Assembly (NCBI RefSeq): GCF_963675965.1
Contig: NZ_OY780935.1
Location: 2,964,501 to 3,028,500 of the forward strand
Length of the DNA stretch: 64,000 nt
DNA from: an uncultured Celeribacter sp.
Lineage (GTDB): Bacteria > Pseudomonadota > Alphaproteobacteria > Rhodobacterales > Rhodobacteraceae
Direction of reading: 5' to 3'
Part shown: positions 8,437 to 16,881 of the stretch, piece by piece
Layout: each line of letters begins with the position of its first letter
How positions within the stretch are numbered: position 1 is the stretch's first letter
The notes under the pieces: model-generated
Seen by the model: only the letters and a program-made list of their open reading frames with translations
The model's database searches: none
Told to the model about the DNA's origin: nothing
Position numbers and translations under genes: made by a program

Positions 8437-10851
8437 CTATGACTTGCGGCGTTTGGCGCGCAGGGTCGGGTCGGCTTCGGTCGGATCTTCGGGCCATGGG
8501 TGTTTTGGGTAGCGCCCACGCATGTCCTTGCGCACGTCGGCATAAGAGGTCTTCCAAAAGTTCGGCAGATCCATTGTCACCTGCACCGGGCGGTGCGCGG
8601 GTGAGGTCAGCACGACCTTCAGGGGCACGCGCTGCGGGCCGACGGTCGGATGCGCTGTGGTGCCGAAGAATTCCTGCAGCCGTCCCGTGACCTCGGGGTT
8701 TTCCCCTGAATAATCGATGGGCAGCTTGCGACCGACCGGGCTTTCAAAGGCAGCGGGCACCTCGTGGTCGAGGCGTTGCATCTGGTTCCAGTCGAGCATG
8801 GCGCGCAGCGCGTCGGTGATGTCGAGCGCGCGGAGCTGGGACTCGGTCCTGGCGCCTTTCAGATAGGGCAGGAGCCATCCTTCCAGATCCGCCATCAAAG
8901 CGGTCTCCGACATGTCGGGAAAGCTAGAGCCCATCAGGCGCACCCGCGCGGCAAAACGGCGGGCCGCGTCGCTCCATGGCAGGCCGATCTGGCGCAGACC
9001 GTCGAGGGCAGCTTGGGCCACGGCGCTTGCGGGGGCGTCTTTCCACTGTCTGTCATCTAGCACCAGTGCCCCGAACATCTCGCGTTTGCGGGCCACCACG
9101 CGCTTTTCCCGTTTGTCCCATTCACAGAGCGAAACCCAGTCGATTTGATCGGCATAGAGCCCGCGCAGCTCGCTTTCGCTGAGCGGCACCGCCTGCCGGA
9201 TTTTCGCATCCCGTGTGGCGCCATCAGTGTCGGTGACCACGATCAGCCGCGTCGCTGCGAGATCGTCGCTCTCCGGCATCATCGCGCCTTTGCCGCCAGA
9301 GAGCAGATAGCGGGGCTGTTCGCCTGCGCGGCGCAACCCGACACGATCCGGATAAGCCAGCGCAGCCATCTCGCCCAAGCTCAACGGCGTCTCGTTTGTC
9401 AGGCCCTGCCGAAGCCGTTTGGCCTCTTGCTTGACCCGCTCAATCACGCCGCGGTCGGCATTTCCGGGACTGTTGAGCGCGCGCATGCGCAGGGACAGAT
9501 CGACGCCAACACCGCGCAAAGGATCGCGTTCGTTTAACATTGCGGCCAGTTCCGCCGATTGGGCGCCTGCGATCTGCAGCATATGTGCAAGTCTTGGATG
9601 CAGCGGCTTGGCCGCCAAAGCCTTGCCATGGTCGGTGATCCGGTGTTCGGCATCCAATGCGCCGATCCCGCGCAACAATGCGCGGGCCTCGGCCAACGGG
9701 CCCGCAGGCGGCGGCGTCAGAAATGCCAGATCGTCTTCGCCAGCACCCCAAAGCGCCAGTTCCAGCGCCAGACCGGTCAGGTCGGCGGTCTCGATTTCGG
9801 CGGGGGGGAAGGCCATGAGCGCCCCCTCTTCGCCCTTGGTCCAGAGCCGGTAGCACAGACCCTCGCTGACCCGGCCCGCGCGTCCGCGCCTTTGTTCGGC
9901 CTCCGCTTTCGAGACGCGTTCCGTGACCAGTCGCGACATGCCGGAGCCGGGGTCAAAGCGCGCACGGCGCGCCCGACCGCCGTCCACGACGATGCGCACG
10001 TCTTCGATGGTCAGTGAGGTTTCCGCGATCGCCGTGGCCAGAACCACCTTGCGCCCGCTGTCGCAGGGCGCGATGGCGGCACGCTGGTCGGCAAATTTCA
10101 TCGCACCATAGAGCGGGCGCAGGGCGCAACCACCGGGCAGCCGGCCGTGCAAAAGCGCCTCGACACGGCGGATTTCACCTTCGCCGGGCAGAAAGACCAG
10201 CGCGGATCCGGGGGCCTCCTTCAAGGCGGTTTCCACACGATCCGCGACGGCCTGTTCAAAGCGGCGCGTTTTCGGGATGGGCGTGTCGAGCCAGCGGGTC
10301 TCGACCGGAAAGGCACGCCCTTCCGAGCGCACCACTGGCGCGTTTTCCAGCAAGTCGACCACAGGCTGGGCGTCCAGCGTTGCGGACATGACCACGATCT
10401 GGAGGTCGTCGCGCAGCGCCTGCCGCACTTCCCATGTCAGCGCCAGACCCAGATCCGCATTCAGGCTGCGTTCGTGAAATTCGTCAAAGATTACCGCGCC
10501 GACGCCCGTCAGTTCAGGATCGCTTTGCAGCATCCGGGTCAGAATGCCTTCGGTCACCACCTCGATCCGAGTCGCAGAGGAGGTCCTGGAGGCGCCGCGC
10601 ATCCGGTAGCCGACGGTTTCGCCGGGGGCCTCGCCCAGCGTCTGCGCCATGCGTTCGGCGGCGGAGCGGGCGGCAAGGCGGCGCGGTTCCAGCATCAGGA
10701 TCTTGCCCTCGATCTGCGGCAGTAGCGCCAGCGGCACGCGGGTGGTTTTCCCTGCGCCCGGCGGGGCCATCAACACCACGCGCCCGGCGGCCTGCAGGGC
10801 CTCGGTCAACTGGGGCAGAACATCATCTATAGGCAGCTGTGGCGTGAACAT
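8437..10851 (-). CDS. hrpB: ATP-dependent RNA helicase HrpB, DEAH family
   Basis: The 804-residue protein is a superfamily 2 helicase. Motif I is PGAGKTT (residues 31-37), motif II is DEFH near residue 122, and motif III is MSATL. The conserved C-terminal helicase half contains ATAIAETSLTIEDV and RRGRAGR, and the helicase-associated and HrpB-specific C-terminal domains follow. The length agrees with bacterial HrpB. Its biological role is poorly known even in well-studied bacteria. It is convergent with the TrkH gene (23-base gap) and divergent from meaB. Confidence 0.93.
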   Translation of the reverse strand: MFTPQLPIDDVLPQLTEALQAAGRVVLMAPPGAGKTTRVPLALLPQIEGKILMLEPRRLAARSAAERMAQTLGEAPGETVGYRMRGASRTSSATRIEVVTEGILTRMLQSDPELTGVGAVIFDEFHERSLNADLGLALTWEVRQALRDDLQIVVMSATLDAQPVVDLLENAPVVRSEGRAFPVETRWLDTPIPKTRRFEQAVADRVETALKEAPGSALVFLPGEGEIRRVEALLHGRLPGGCALRPLYGAMKFADQRAAIAPCDSGRKVVLATAIAETSLTIEDVRIVVDGGRARRARFDPGSGMSRLVTERVSKAEAEQRRGRAGRVSEGLCYRLWTKGEEGALMAFPPAEIETADLTGLALELALWGAGEDDLAFLTPPPAGPLAEARALLRGIGALDAEHRITDHGKALAAKPLHPRLAHMLQIAGAQSAELAAMLNERDPLRGVGVDLSLRMRALNSPGNADRGVIERVKQEAKRLRQGLTNETPLSLGEMAALAYPDRVGLRRAGEQPRYLLSGGKGAMMPESDDLAATRLIVVTDTDGATRDAKIRQAVPLSESELRGLYADQIDWVSLCEWDKREKRVVARKREMFGALVLDDRQWKDAPASAVAQAALDGLRQIGLPWSDAARRFAARVRLMGSSFPDMSETALMADLEGWLLPYLKGARTESQLRALDITDALRAMLDWNQMQRLDHEVPAAFESPVGRKLPIDYSGENPEVTGRLQEFFGTTAHPTVGPQRVPLKVVLTSPAHRPVQVTMDLPNFWKTSYADVRKDMRGRYPKHPWPEDPTEADPTLRAKRRKS

Positions 10852-11006
10852 GGCCCCTTATGCGACAAACCCCCGCCGGCGAAAAGGGGGTGACATTTCG
10901 CCCGTCTCTGCGCGCTGTCCGGGGGCGGCTGGGTCTGGACATCGCCCCCTGCAAACGGGCAAAGATAGCGGCAAGACGCCTGAGATCAGCGGAGGGGGAG
11001 AGAGAC

Positions 11007-11984
11007 ATGGATATCGAGCAGCTTTCCAAAGAGGTGATCGCAGGCAATCGCCGGGCTTTGGCGCGGGCGATCACCCTTGTCGAAAGCGCCCGCGCCGATC
11101 ACCGGCAGCAGGCCATCGCCCTGATGGAAGCCATCGGGCGATCGGGAAAGCAGGCGTTGCGACTGGGGCTCTCGGGGACCCCTGGTGTTGGCAAATCCAC
11201 CTTCATCGAAAGCTTCGGTATGATGTTGATCGGCGCAGGGCTGAAGGTTGCGGTTCTGGCCGTCGATCCGTCTTCGACGCGCTCCGGCGGCTCCATTCTG
11301 GGCGACAAGACCCGCATGGAAATGCTGTCACGGGAGCAAAACGCCTTTATCCGTCCCTCACCGTCGCAATCGGAACTGGGCGGTGTGGCGCGCCGCACCC
11401 GCGAAGCTGTCGCCCTGTGCGAGGCCGCAGGCTACGACCTGATTCTTATTGAAACCGTCGGGGTGGGGCAGTCGGAAACCGTGGTGTCTGAAATGTCGGA
11501 TCTTTTCCTGCTTTTGCTGGCGCCTGCGGGCGGCGATGAATTGCAGGGGGTGAAGCGCGGCATCATGGAAATGGCGGATCTGATTCTGGTGAACAAGGCA
11601 GATGGCGATCTGAAGGCCGCGGCCAATCGCACCTGTGCTGATTATGCGGGCGCGCTGCGGCTGTTGCGCAAACGCCCGCAGGACCCCAAGGACTTCCCCA
11701 AGGCGATGACCGTTTCCGCGCTGGAAGACAGTGGGCTGCGCGAAGCCTGGTCGGAAATGCAGGCGCTCATTGCGTGGCGCCGGGAAAACGGATTCTTCGA
11801 TCAGCGCCGGGCCGAGCAGGCGGAATACTGGTTCGGGCAGGAAATCCGTCTGGGGCTTTTGGGGCAGCTGGAAAAGGAACCGCTGAAATCCATGATCCGG
11901 GATCTGGCCAAACGCGTGTCCCTCGGGGATATGACCCCGGGACATGCGGCGGCGGATGTGCTGGCGGCCCTGCAGCATGGCTGA
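11007..11984 (+). CDS. meaB: methylmalonyl-CoA mutase-associated GTPase MeaB
   Basis: A 325-residue G3E GTPase that acts as chaperone of B12-dependent methylmalonyl-CoA mutase, gating cofactor loading and protecting it from inactivation. The P-loop GTPGVGKS is at residues 57-64. ILIETVGVGQSE marks switch region/Walker B, and LVNKADGD is the guanine specificity motif. The C-terminal helices match MeaB/ArgK. ATG at 11007 follows GGAGGGGGAGAG; the open frame upstream to 10860 is not family-like. No mutase gene lies next to it, but prpE elsewhere in the window fits the same propionyl-CoA route, and the B12 uptake genes fit its cofactor. Confidence 0.93.
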   Translation: MDIEQLSKEVIAGNRRALARAITLVESARADHRQQAIALMEAIGRSGKQALRLGLSGTPGVGKSTFIESFGMMLIGAGLKVAVLAVDPSSTRSGGSILGDKTRMEMLSREQNAFIRPSPSQSELGGVARRTREAVALCEAAGYDLILIETVGVGQSETVVSEMSDLFLLLLAPAGGDELQGVKRGIMEMADLILVNKADGDLKAAANRTCADYAGALRLLRKRPQDPKDFPKAMTVSALEDSGLREAWSEMQALIAWRRENGFFDQRRAEQAEYWFGQEIRLGLLGQLEKEPLKSMIRDLAKRVSLGDMTPGHAAADVLAALQHG

Positions 11985-11993
11985 GATCAGGGC

Positions 11994-12022
11994 TTGACGA
12001 TTCTTCCTGGATCGCCTATGCA
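11994..12022 (+). promoter_or_regulatory. sigma-70-type promoter for rpmB
   Basis: TTGACG at 11994-11999 and TATGCA at 12017-12022 are separated by exactly 17 bases, a good match to the alphaproteobacterial housekeeping promoter. It would give rpmB a leader of roughly 190 nt. The leader contains short self-complementary stretches but no element I can name. Confidence 0.55.
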
Positions 12023-12219
12023 CCGCGAACTGAATTTTGGGCGCTGTCCTTGGGCGGTGCCTTTCTCTGTTGAAATCGGGTTTTGCGGCTCTTAGCGGTG
12101 TTTTCGGACTTGCGTCCAAGGGCTGCTCGCGTCATATCAGGCGCCGATCAAGACAGAATGAGTCTTTAAGAATTGCGGGGGCGTTATGACGCTTTCGCCA
12201 GTGAAACGAGGATAAACCC

Positions 12220-12507
12220 ATGTCGCGCCGTTGCGAACTGACCGGTAAAGGCCCGATGACTGGCAACAATGTCAGCCACGCCAAAAACAGAACCCGCCGC
12301 CGTTTCCTTCCGAACCTCAACGATGTGACGCTGATTTCGGAAGCCCTCGGTCGCTCCTTCAAACTGCGTATCTCCGCAGCTGCCCTGCGTTCCGTTGACC
12401 ACCGTGGTGGTCTGGACGCCTTCCTTGCGAAAGCCAAGGATGAAGAGCTGTCCGCGAACGCTCTGAAAATCAAGAAGGACATCGCGAAAGCTCAGGCTGC
12501 CGCTTAA
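12220..12507 (+). CDS. rpmB: 50S ribosomal protein L28
   Basis: The 95-residue basic protein begins with the L28 signature MSRRCELTGKGP, followed by NNVSHAKNRTRRRF. It is a structural component of the large ribosomal subunit. Alphaproteobacterial L28 has this longer form with a charged C-terminal extension. AACGAGGATAAACCC ahead of the ATG provides a ribosome site. It is transcribed alone, without rpmG, and ends at a strong terminator. Confidence 0.97.
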   Translation: MSRRCELTGKGPMTGNNVSHAKNRTRRRFLPNLNDVTLISEALGRSFKLRISAAALRSVDHRGGLDAFLAKAKDEELSANALKIKKDIAKAQAAA

Positions 12508-12530
12508 GTCTTTATTGACGTCAGAATTGC

Positions 12531-12560
12531 AAGCCCCGCAGGTGTAAGCCTGCGGGGCTT
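12531..12560 (+). terminator. terminator after rpmB
   Basis: AAGCCCCGCAGG and CCTGCGGGGCTT form a perfect 12-bp stem around a 6-base loop, 24 bases after the rpmB stop. The T-rich stretch AGCATTTTG follows. Confidence 0.85.
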
Positions 12561-12674
12561 AGCATTTTGCGCTTGGCTGCGGCGCTGCCGGTCTGGTCCG
12601 GAGACCGCGACAGATCGCGCGCAGGTTATTTTTCTGCCTTTCTTTTGATCACAGCTGCGGTAAGCTGTGTCACG

Positions 12675-13022
12675 ATGACGAAAACGCGCCCGATATGGAC
12701 CCTTATGGTCGCGCTGCTTTTGCTGGTCACGTCGCAGTCCATGGCTGTGACGCGCGGCACGATGCGCGATGCGGCGGGTCATATGGTGCTTTGTACCGGT
12801 ACGGGGCCGATTGCCGTTGCCATCGACAGCAACGGGGAACCGATCAGCCCGCATCATATCTGTCCGGACACCATCTTCGGATCGGTCGGCTGGCTGTCAA
12901 ATCCCTTCGTTCTGGACAGCCCGCGGCGCACCGAACTGGACGCAGGTTTCGCTGTCGTCTCCTTGATCTCTGTCGCCGCGGATGTGCCGGCGCAATCCGC
13001 GCGGGATCCGCCTGTGATCTGA
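12675..13022 (+). CDS. small secreted protein upstream of the copper chaperone
   Basis: The 115-residue protein has a hydrophobic N-terminal signal/anchor (about residues 7-21) and then a mature part with one Cys in MVLCTGTG and the motif HHICPD. The pattern resembles small DUF2946-like proteins often found next to copper genes, but I do not recognise it firmly. ATG at 12675 is chosen because it places the hydrophobic stretch at the N terminus; the frame is open further upstream. It sits 42 bases before the PCu(A)C gene on the same strand, so co-transcription and a role in periplasmic copper handling are inferred from context. Confidence 0.7.
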   Translation: MTKTRPIWTLMVALLLLVTSQSMAVTRGTMRDAAGHMVLCTGTGPIAVAIDSNGEPISPHHICPDTIFGSVGWLSNPFVLDSPRRTELDAGFAVVSLISVAADVPAQSARDPPVI

Positions 13023-13064
13023 AGATTTCCCTTTCAGAACTGACCACAGACAACAGGATGATAC

Positions 13065-13538
13065 ATGTCTTTTAAAACGACTCTTCTGGCCGGGCTTGCC
13101 GCCTGCGCCTTTGCTCTGCCAGCCTTCGCTGACATCACGATTGAAGACGCCTATGCCCGCTCTGCCGGGGCTTCGGCCAAATCCGGGGCCGCGTTCTTTG
13201 TGATCCGCAATACGGGTGATGAAGCCGACCGACTGATCGATGCTCATTCGGACATTTCCAAGGTGACCGAGCTGCACACCCACAAGGACATGGGCGATGG
13301 CATCATGAAGATGATGCGTGTGGAGGAAGGCTTTGAAGTGCCGGCTCAGGGCACGCATGCGCTGGAGCGCGGTGGTGACCACGTGATGATGATGGGGCTT
13401 CTGAAGCCGATGATGCAGGGCGACATCGTCACCGTGACGCTGACCTTTGAACAGGCGGGGGACATCACGGTTGAGATCCCCGTCGATCTTGAACGCACGC
13501 CGATGAAGGGCATGCAGCATGGCAAGATGGCCAACTGA
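13065..13538 (+). CDS. copper chaperone PCu(A)C
   Basis: The 157-residue periplasmic protein delivers Cu(I) to the Cu(A)/Cu(B) sites of cytochrome oxidase. Residues 1-22 form a signal peptide ending FALPAFA. The mature domain carries ITIEDAYARSAG and the Met/His ligand set: ELHTHKDMGDGIMKMM, then HALERGGDHVMMMGL. The copper-binding Met and His residues of the family are therefore in place. AGGATGATAC precedes the ATG, and a terminator follows at 13564. It probably forms a two-gene operon with the small secreted protein before it. Confidence 0.92.
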   Translation: MSFKTTLLAGLAACAFALPAFADITIEDAYARSAGASAKSGAAFFVIRNTGDEADRLIDAHSDISKVTELHTHKDMGDGIMKMMRVEEGFEVPAQGTHALERGGDHVMMMGLLKPMMQGDIVTVTLTFEQAGDITVEIPVDLERTPMKGMQHGKMAN

Positions 13539-13563
13539 AGCTGTCTGGAAATCGCATTTCAAA

Positions 13564-13587
13564 GGCACGCTTCGGCGTGCCTTTTTT
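13564..13587 (+). terminator. terminator after the copper chaperone gene
   Basis: GGCACGC, the tetraloop TTCG, and GCGTGCC followed by six T form a textbook Rho-independent terminator. Confidence 0.9.
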
Positions 13588-13668
13588 CTTGCAAGCCACG
13601 AAAAATGCCCTAGATGACGGTTTCAGTGAGACGGAAAATTTCTGCCCGGCCCACGTCCTTTCTGACAT

Positions 13669-14235
13669 ATGAAGAGATTGATCATGTTGAGCGTCTATGC
13701 GTTCCCGGAGGCGTTTTCTCCTGCCGAATGTGATGCCATTGTCCTGCTGGCTGGCGAGGACAGTTTTGCCGATGCCGGGTTGGTCAAGAAACAGTCCGAT
13801 CACAATCTACGCCGTGCGGATCTGGCCTGGCTCGATGAGCGCGAGGGCGGTGAGTGGATCATGGAGCGGATCATGCAGCTGGTGGCCGAGGCCAACCGCA
13901 GCCATTTCGATTTTGCCCTGACTGAGTTTGGGGAAAGCCCGCAGATCGCGCGCTATGGCGCGGAACGCGAAGGCCATTTCACTTGGCATGCGGATATCGG
14001 GGAGGGGGCTTTGGCCGCGCGGCGCAAGCTGACCATGGTGGTGCAACTGTCCGACCCAGACAGCTACCTGGGCGGGGTGCTGGAGTTGCAGCCCGATGCC
14101 AATATCCGGGCCGCCGACCGGCGCAAAGGCTCTGCCGTGCTGTTTCCCTCCTTTGTTTTGCACAGGGTGACGCCGGTCACATCGGGGGAGCGGTTTTCAC
14201 TATCTACATGGGTGCACGGTCCGGCGTTTCGCTGA
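13669..14235 (+). CDS. 2-oxoglutarate/Fe(II)-dependent oxygenase family protein
   Basis: The 188-residue protein has the facial triad of the double-stranded beta-helix oxygenases: the HAD pair in FTWHADIGEG, and the distal His in FVLHRVTPVT followed by GERFSLSTW with the Arg that binds 2-oxoglutarate. GGVLELQ and RKGSAVLFPS match the P4H/PiuC-like group. The substrate is unknown. ATG at 13669 or ATG at 13684 (five codons later) could be the start. It stands alone between the copper chaperone and the convergent sirtuin gene. Confidence 0.85.
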   Translation: MKRLIMLSVYAFPEAFSPAECDAIVLLAGEDSFADAGLVKKQSDHNLRRADLAWLDEREGGEWIMERIMQLVAEANRSHFDFALTEFGESPQIARYGAEREGHFTWHADIGEGALAARRKLTMVVQLSDPDSYLGGVLELQPDANIRAADRRKGSAVLFPSFVLHRVTPVTSGERFSLSTWVHGPAFR

Positions 14236-14259
14236 AGAAGCTCCGGCGAGGGGGCGGGG

Positions 14260-14946
14260 TCATTCCCCCAGCACCTCGGACACCCAGTCGGGCACCACGG
14301 TGCTGGCCGGGCCGGCGCGGACCTCATCGAACAGCCCGCCTGAGGCTTCCAGATTCAGCTCCAGTGTGCGCAGCCCCAGCTGACGCGCCATCTGGCTGAA
14401 GCCCGCCGCCGGGTAAACGACGCCCGATGTGCCGATGGATACGAACAGGTCGCTGTCTTCCAGAGCCGCCTGAATGCGGTCCATGTGATATGGGATTTCG
14501 CCGAACCAGACGATATCGGGCCGGGTCGTCGCTGCGCCGCAGGCCGGGCAGGGGTCGGTCACGGCCATCTCCATGGGGGCGGCCCAGCGATGCCCGCAGG
14601 AGGCACAGAGCGCGTCCTTGAGCGCCCCATGCATATGGATCACCTCCCGTGCGCCGCCGCGTTCCAGCAGGTCGTCCACATTCTGCGTGATCAGATACAC
14701 GGGAGCGTCATTTTCGGCCTGCAACCGCGCCAGTGCCTGATGTGCAGGGTTCGGGGCGGCCTCGGCGGCTTGCGCGCGCCGCATGTTGTAAAACCGCTGA
14801 ACAAGTTCCGGATCGCGCTGAAATGCTTCGGGGGTGGCCACATCCTCGATCCGGTGATCTTCCCAGAGCCCATCGGCTGCGCGAAAGGTCCGCAGGCCGC
14901 TTTCGGCGGACAGACCTGCGCCCGAAAGGATGAAAATCGCTGTCAT
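14260..14946 (-). CDS. cobB: NAD-dependent protein deacylase, Sir2 family
   Basis: The 228-residue sirtuin removes acetyl or succinyl groups from lysines using NAD. GAGLSAESGLRTFR begins close to the start, TQNVDDLLERGG and HMHG (catalytic His) follow, and two Cys pairs (CASC and CPAC) bind the structural zinc. ATG at 14946 is chosen over the upstream in-frame ATG at 14973 because it begins just before the Rossmann strand, as in CobB. The residues that distinguish desuccinylases (Tyr and Arg in the acyl pocket) cannot be assigned safely. It is convergent with the oxygenase gene. Confidence 0.92.
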   Translation of the reverse strand: MTAIFILSGAGLSAESGLRTFRAADGLWEDHRIEDVATPEAFQRDPELVQRFYNMRRAQAAEAAPNPAHQALARLQAENDAPVYLITQNVDDLLERGGAREVIHMHGALKDALCASCGHRWAAPMEMAVTDPCPACGAATTRPDIVWFGEIPYHMDRIQAALEDSDLFVSIGTSGVVYPAAGFSQMARQLGLRTLELNLEASGGLFDEVRAGPASTVVPDWVSEVLGE

Positions 14947-15072
14947 GTCAGGGCCTCCCATGCCTGTCGCCATATGGCCTTAACCTGCAGTTTGTGCGCC
15001 CCGCTGACAAGGTGAAAGCCTTTTGCATTCCCTCTGTGAAAAGCTTTAGGGTGGCGACGAAAGGGAGGCCTC

Positions 15073-15519
15073 ATGTCGAAAATTTTGTTTGTATGTCTTG
15101 GCAATATCTGCCGCTCGCCGACGGCTGAGGCCGTGTTTCGGAGCAAAATGGCGGCGGCGGGGCGCGAGGTGATCGCGGATAGCGCGGGCACCGGGGACTG
15201 GCATGTGGGGGAGCCTCCTTACGGACCGATGCAGCGCGCGGCGGCCCGGCGTGGTTATGATCTGTCGGCTCTGCGGGCACGCCAGATCCAGCCTGCGGAT
15301 TTCGACCGCTTTTCGCTGATCGTGGTGATGGATGAGGCCAATCGCCGCGATGTCGAACAGTTGCGCCCGGCTGGCCATGTCACGCCGGTGGTGCCGATGA
15401 TGCGCTATGCGCCGGACACGGGCGTCGCGGAGGTGCCGGACCCCTATTTTACACGCGATTTCGATGCCGCGCTGGATTTGATTGAGCAGGCCTGCGACGG
15501 GTTGATAGCTGCGCTCTGA
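15073..15519 (+). CDS. low-molecular-weight protein tyrosine phosphatase
   Basis: The 148-residue cytosolic phosphatase carries the P-loop CLGNICRS beginning at Cys8, so C8 is the nucleophile and R14 binds phosphate. The general-acid Asp is in VPDPYF near residue 124. GGGAGG lies just before the ATG. It is not in an exopolysaccharide cluster, so a role beyond general phosphotyrosine dephosphorylation cannot be proposed. Confidence 0.93.
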   Translation: MSKILFVCLGNICRSPTAEAVFRSKMAAAGREVIADSAGTGDWHVGEPPYGPMQRAAARRGYDLSALRARQIQPADFDRFSLIVVMDEANRRDVEQLRPAGHVTPVVPMMRYAPDTGVAEVPDPYFTRDFDAALDLIEQACDGLIAAL

Positions 15520-15533
15520 CGGTTGAGCACGGG

Positions 15534-16289
15534 TCAGACGCGCAGCCAGCGAAAGGCGCGTTTCAACTCCGCTGTTCCGTTGCGATCGTACCAGCGCCCA
15601 TGGGCCAGTATGACCTTCTCCGGGGCCCAGCTGAGGACCTCCTGCATGACGGCGCGGGCCTCCTTCTTGCTGCGAAAGCTTTGCCGCATATCCGCAGGAG
15701 CCTTGCCGTCCGGGTCGAGAATCCCCGCAAGCCGCATGAAAAAAGCTTTCACTTTTCCAACTTTTCGCGCCTCGAAATTCTCGATCAGATCGGTCAGAAT
15801 GAGTGTTTTCGAACCTTCGTGGAAAAACACCACCTCATGCAAAAAGCGGTGACCGCGCACCAATCGCTGACGCAGCTCCGTGGCATATCCGGCAGGGGAG
15901 TCATCGCCAAGAACGGCATGATCGGGGAAGGGGACATCGAATTTTATGGCGCGTTCCTTCACCCCAGGGGCGGCCAGAACTTCGGCCTGTGGAAAGCGTT
16001 GATGCCAGCTGTCAATGGACAGGTAGTGGATCGGGTTGGGCGCGATCAGCCAGCGCACTATCCCCAGCTCTGCCAGTTCCGCCAGCAATCCGTCATCCAG
16101 GGCAATGGGTGAATGCAGCCAGAGCGCGTCGCCCTCAGGGGTCTTGATGCGGACCACGGTCATGCGGGTTGGAAAGGCGATGCCGTAAAACGACACGGCA
16201 GGGCCGTCGGCAATCCAGATGTCCGGGCCGACGGGTTTCAGGGTGTTGAGGGGGGGATAAAGCCCACTGTCCGCGCAGTTCTGTGCCAC
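15534..16289 (-). CDS. DUF4336 domain protein, metallo-hydrolase-like
   Basis: This 251-residue protein starts at a GTG. It has the order of elements of DUF4336 proteins: an early VRIKTPEGDALWLHSPIALDD strand pair, ELGIVRWLIAPNPIHYLSI, a central ALGDDSP-like region, HEVVFFHEGSKTLILTDLIENF, and a C-terminal VILAHGRWYD. The fold is related to the metallo-beta-lactamase superfamily, but its usual HxHxDH zinc motif is not present in standard form. Function is unknown. It overlaps nothing and is convergent with the phosphatase gene. Confidence 0.8.
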   Translation of the reverse strand: MAQNCADSGLYPPLNTLKPVGPDIWIADGPAVSFYGIAFPTRMTVVRIKTPEGDALWLHSPIALDDGLLAELAELGIVRWLIAPNPIHYLSIDSWHQRFPQAEVLAAPGVKERAIKFDVPFPDHAVLGDDSPAGYATELRQRLVRGHRFLHEVVFFHEGSKTLILTDLIENFEARKVGKVKAFFMRLAGILDPDGKAPADMRQSFRSKKEARAVMQEVLSWAPEKVILAHGRWYDRNGTAELKRAFRWLRV

Positions 16290-16297
16290 GTGTCAGC

Positions 16298-16615
16298 TCA
16301 GCCGCAGTATTGCGAGGCGGTTTCTCCAAAGGCTTTGTAACGCCGCCAGAAGCTCTCATGCGAGCTGTTGTCGGACTGGCGAATGTCCTGAGCCTTTTGT
16401 GGATCTTTGAAGAATTTCGCGGCCTGCCGCTGGTCCCCGCGCGACAGTGTCAGATCGGCGACCTGCTGAATGCAGCCGCAGAGGGCACGGTTGTTGGCGG
16501 CCCGGTCCGAGGACAGGCAGGCGCGTTCGATTGTACCTGCGGAGGCGCCCAGCGGGGTGAGCGTGGCGGATGCGACGGTGGCGATGGTCGCCAATGCAAT
16601 CAAGGGTGTTTTCAT
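16298..16615 (-). CDS. small secreted protein, conserved in Rhodobacterales
   Basis: The 105-residue protein begins with a signal peptide (residues 1 to about 26, ending ASAG). The mature part has four cysteines (ACLSSD, CGCIQ and the C-terminal QYCG) and a basic helical region, FWRRYKAFGE. ATG at 16615 is chosen because it starts the signal peptide. I know similar secreted proteins of this order in the group, but no function. The stop lies nine bases before the DUF4336 gene, so it is upstream in the same transcription unit. Confidence 0.75.
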   Translation of the reverse strand: MKTPLIALATIATVASATLTPLGASAGTIERACLSSDRAANNRALCGCIQQVADLTLSRGDQRQAAKFFKDPQKAQDIRQSDNSSHESFWRRYKAFGETASQYCG

Positions 16616-16881
16616 CTGTACTGCCTCGTCTTCAGTGAGTGGTCCCGTTTTTGTTACGGTCACCGCCTCTGATGAAGGGCGCCGATGTGCAGGATCCATG
16701 AACGTGAGTCTATATGCGTAGAGCATGCCGAAAAAAAACAGCTCTGGCAATTCTCCTATGGATCCGGGCGCGCAGGTGAGCGGTGCGGTGCCGATCTGGA
16801 AGGGGATAGAACGCACTGGCGCTCTGGGCGCCAGGTTTTTATGGTGCGGCGACACAGGTCGGGCCGGGAGAGACGAACAGA

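Noticed and set aside
10869..10891. ACCCCC/GGGGGT hairpin between hrpB and meaB, as a terminator
   Set aside because: Both genes start there and run away from it, and no T run follows.
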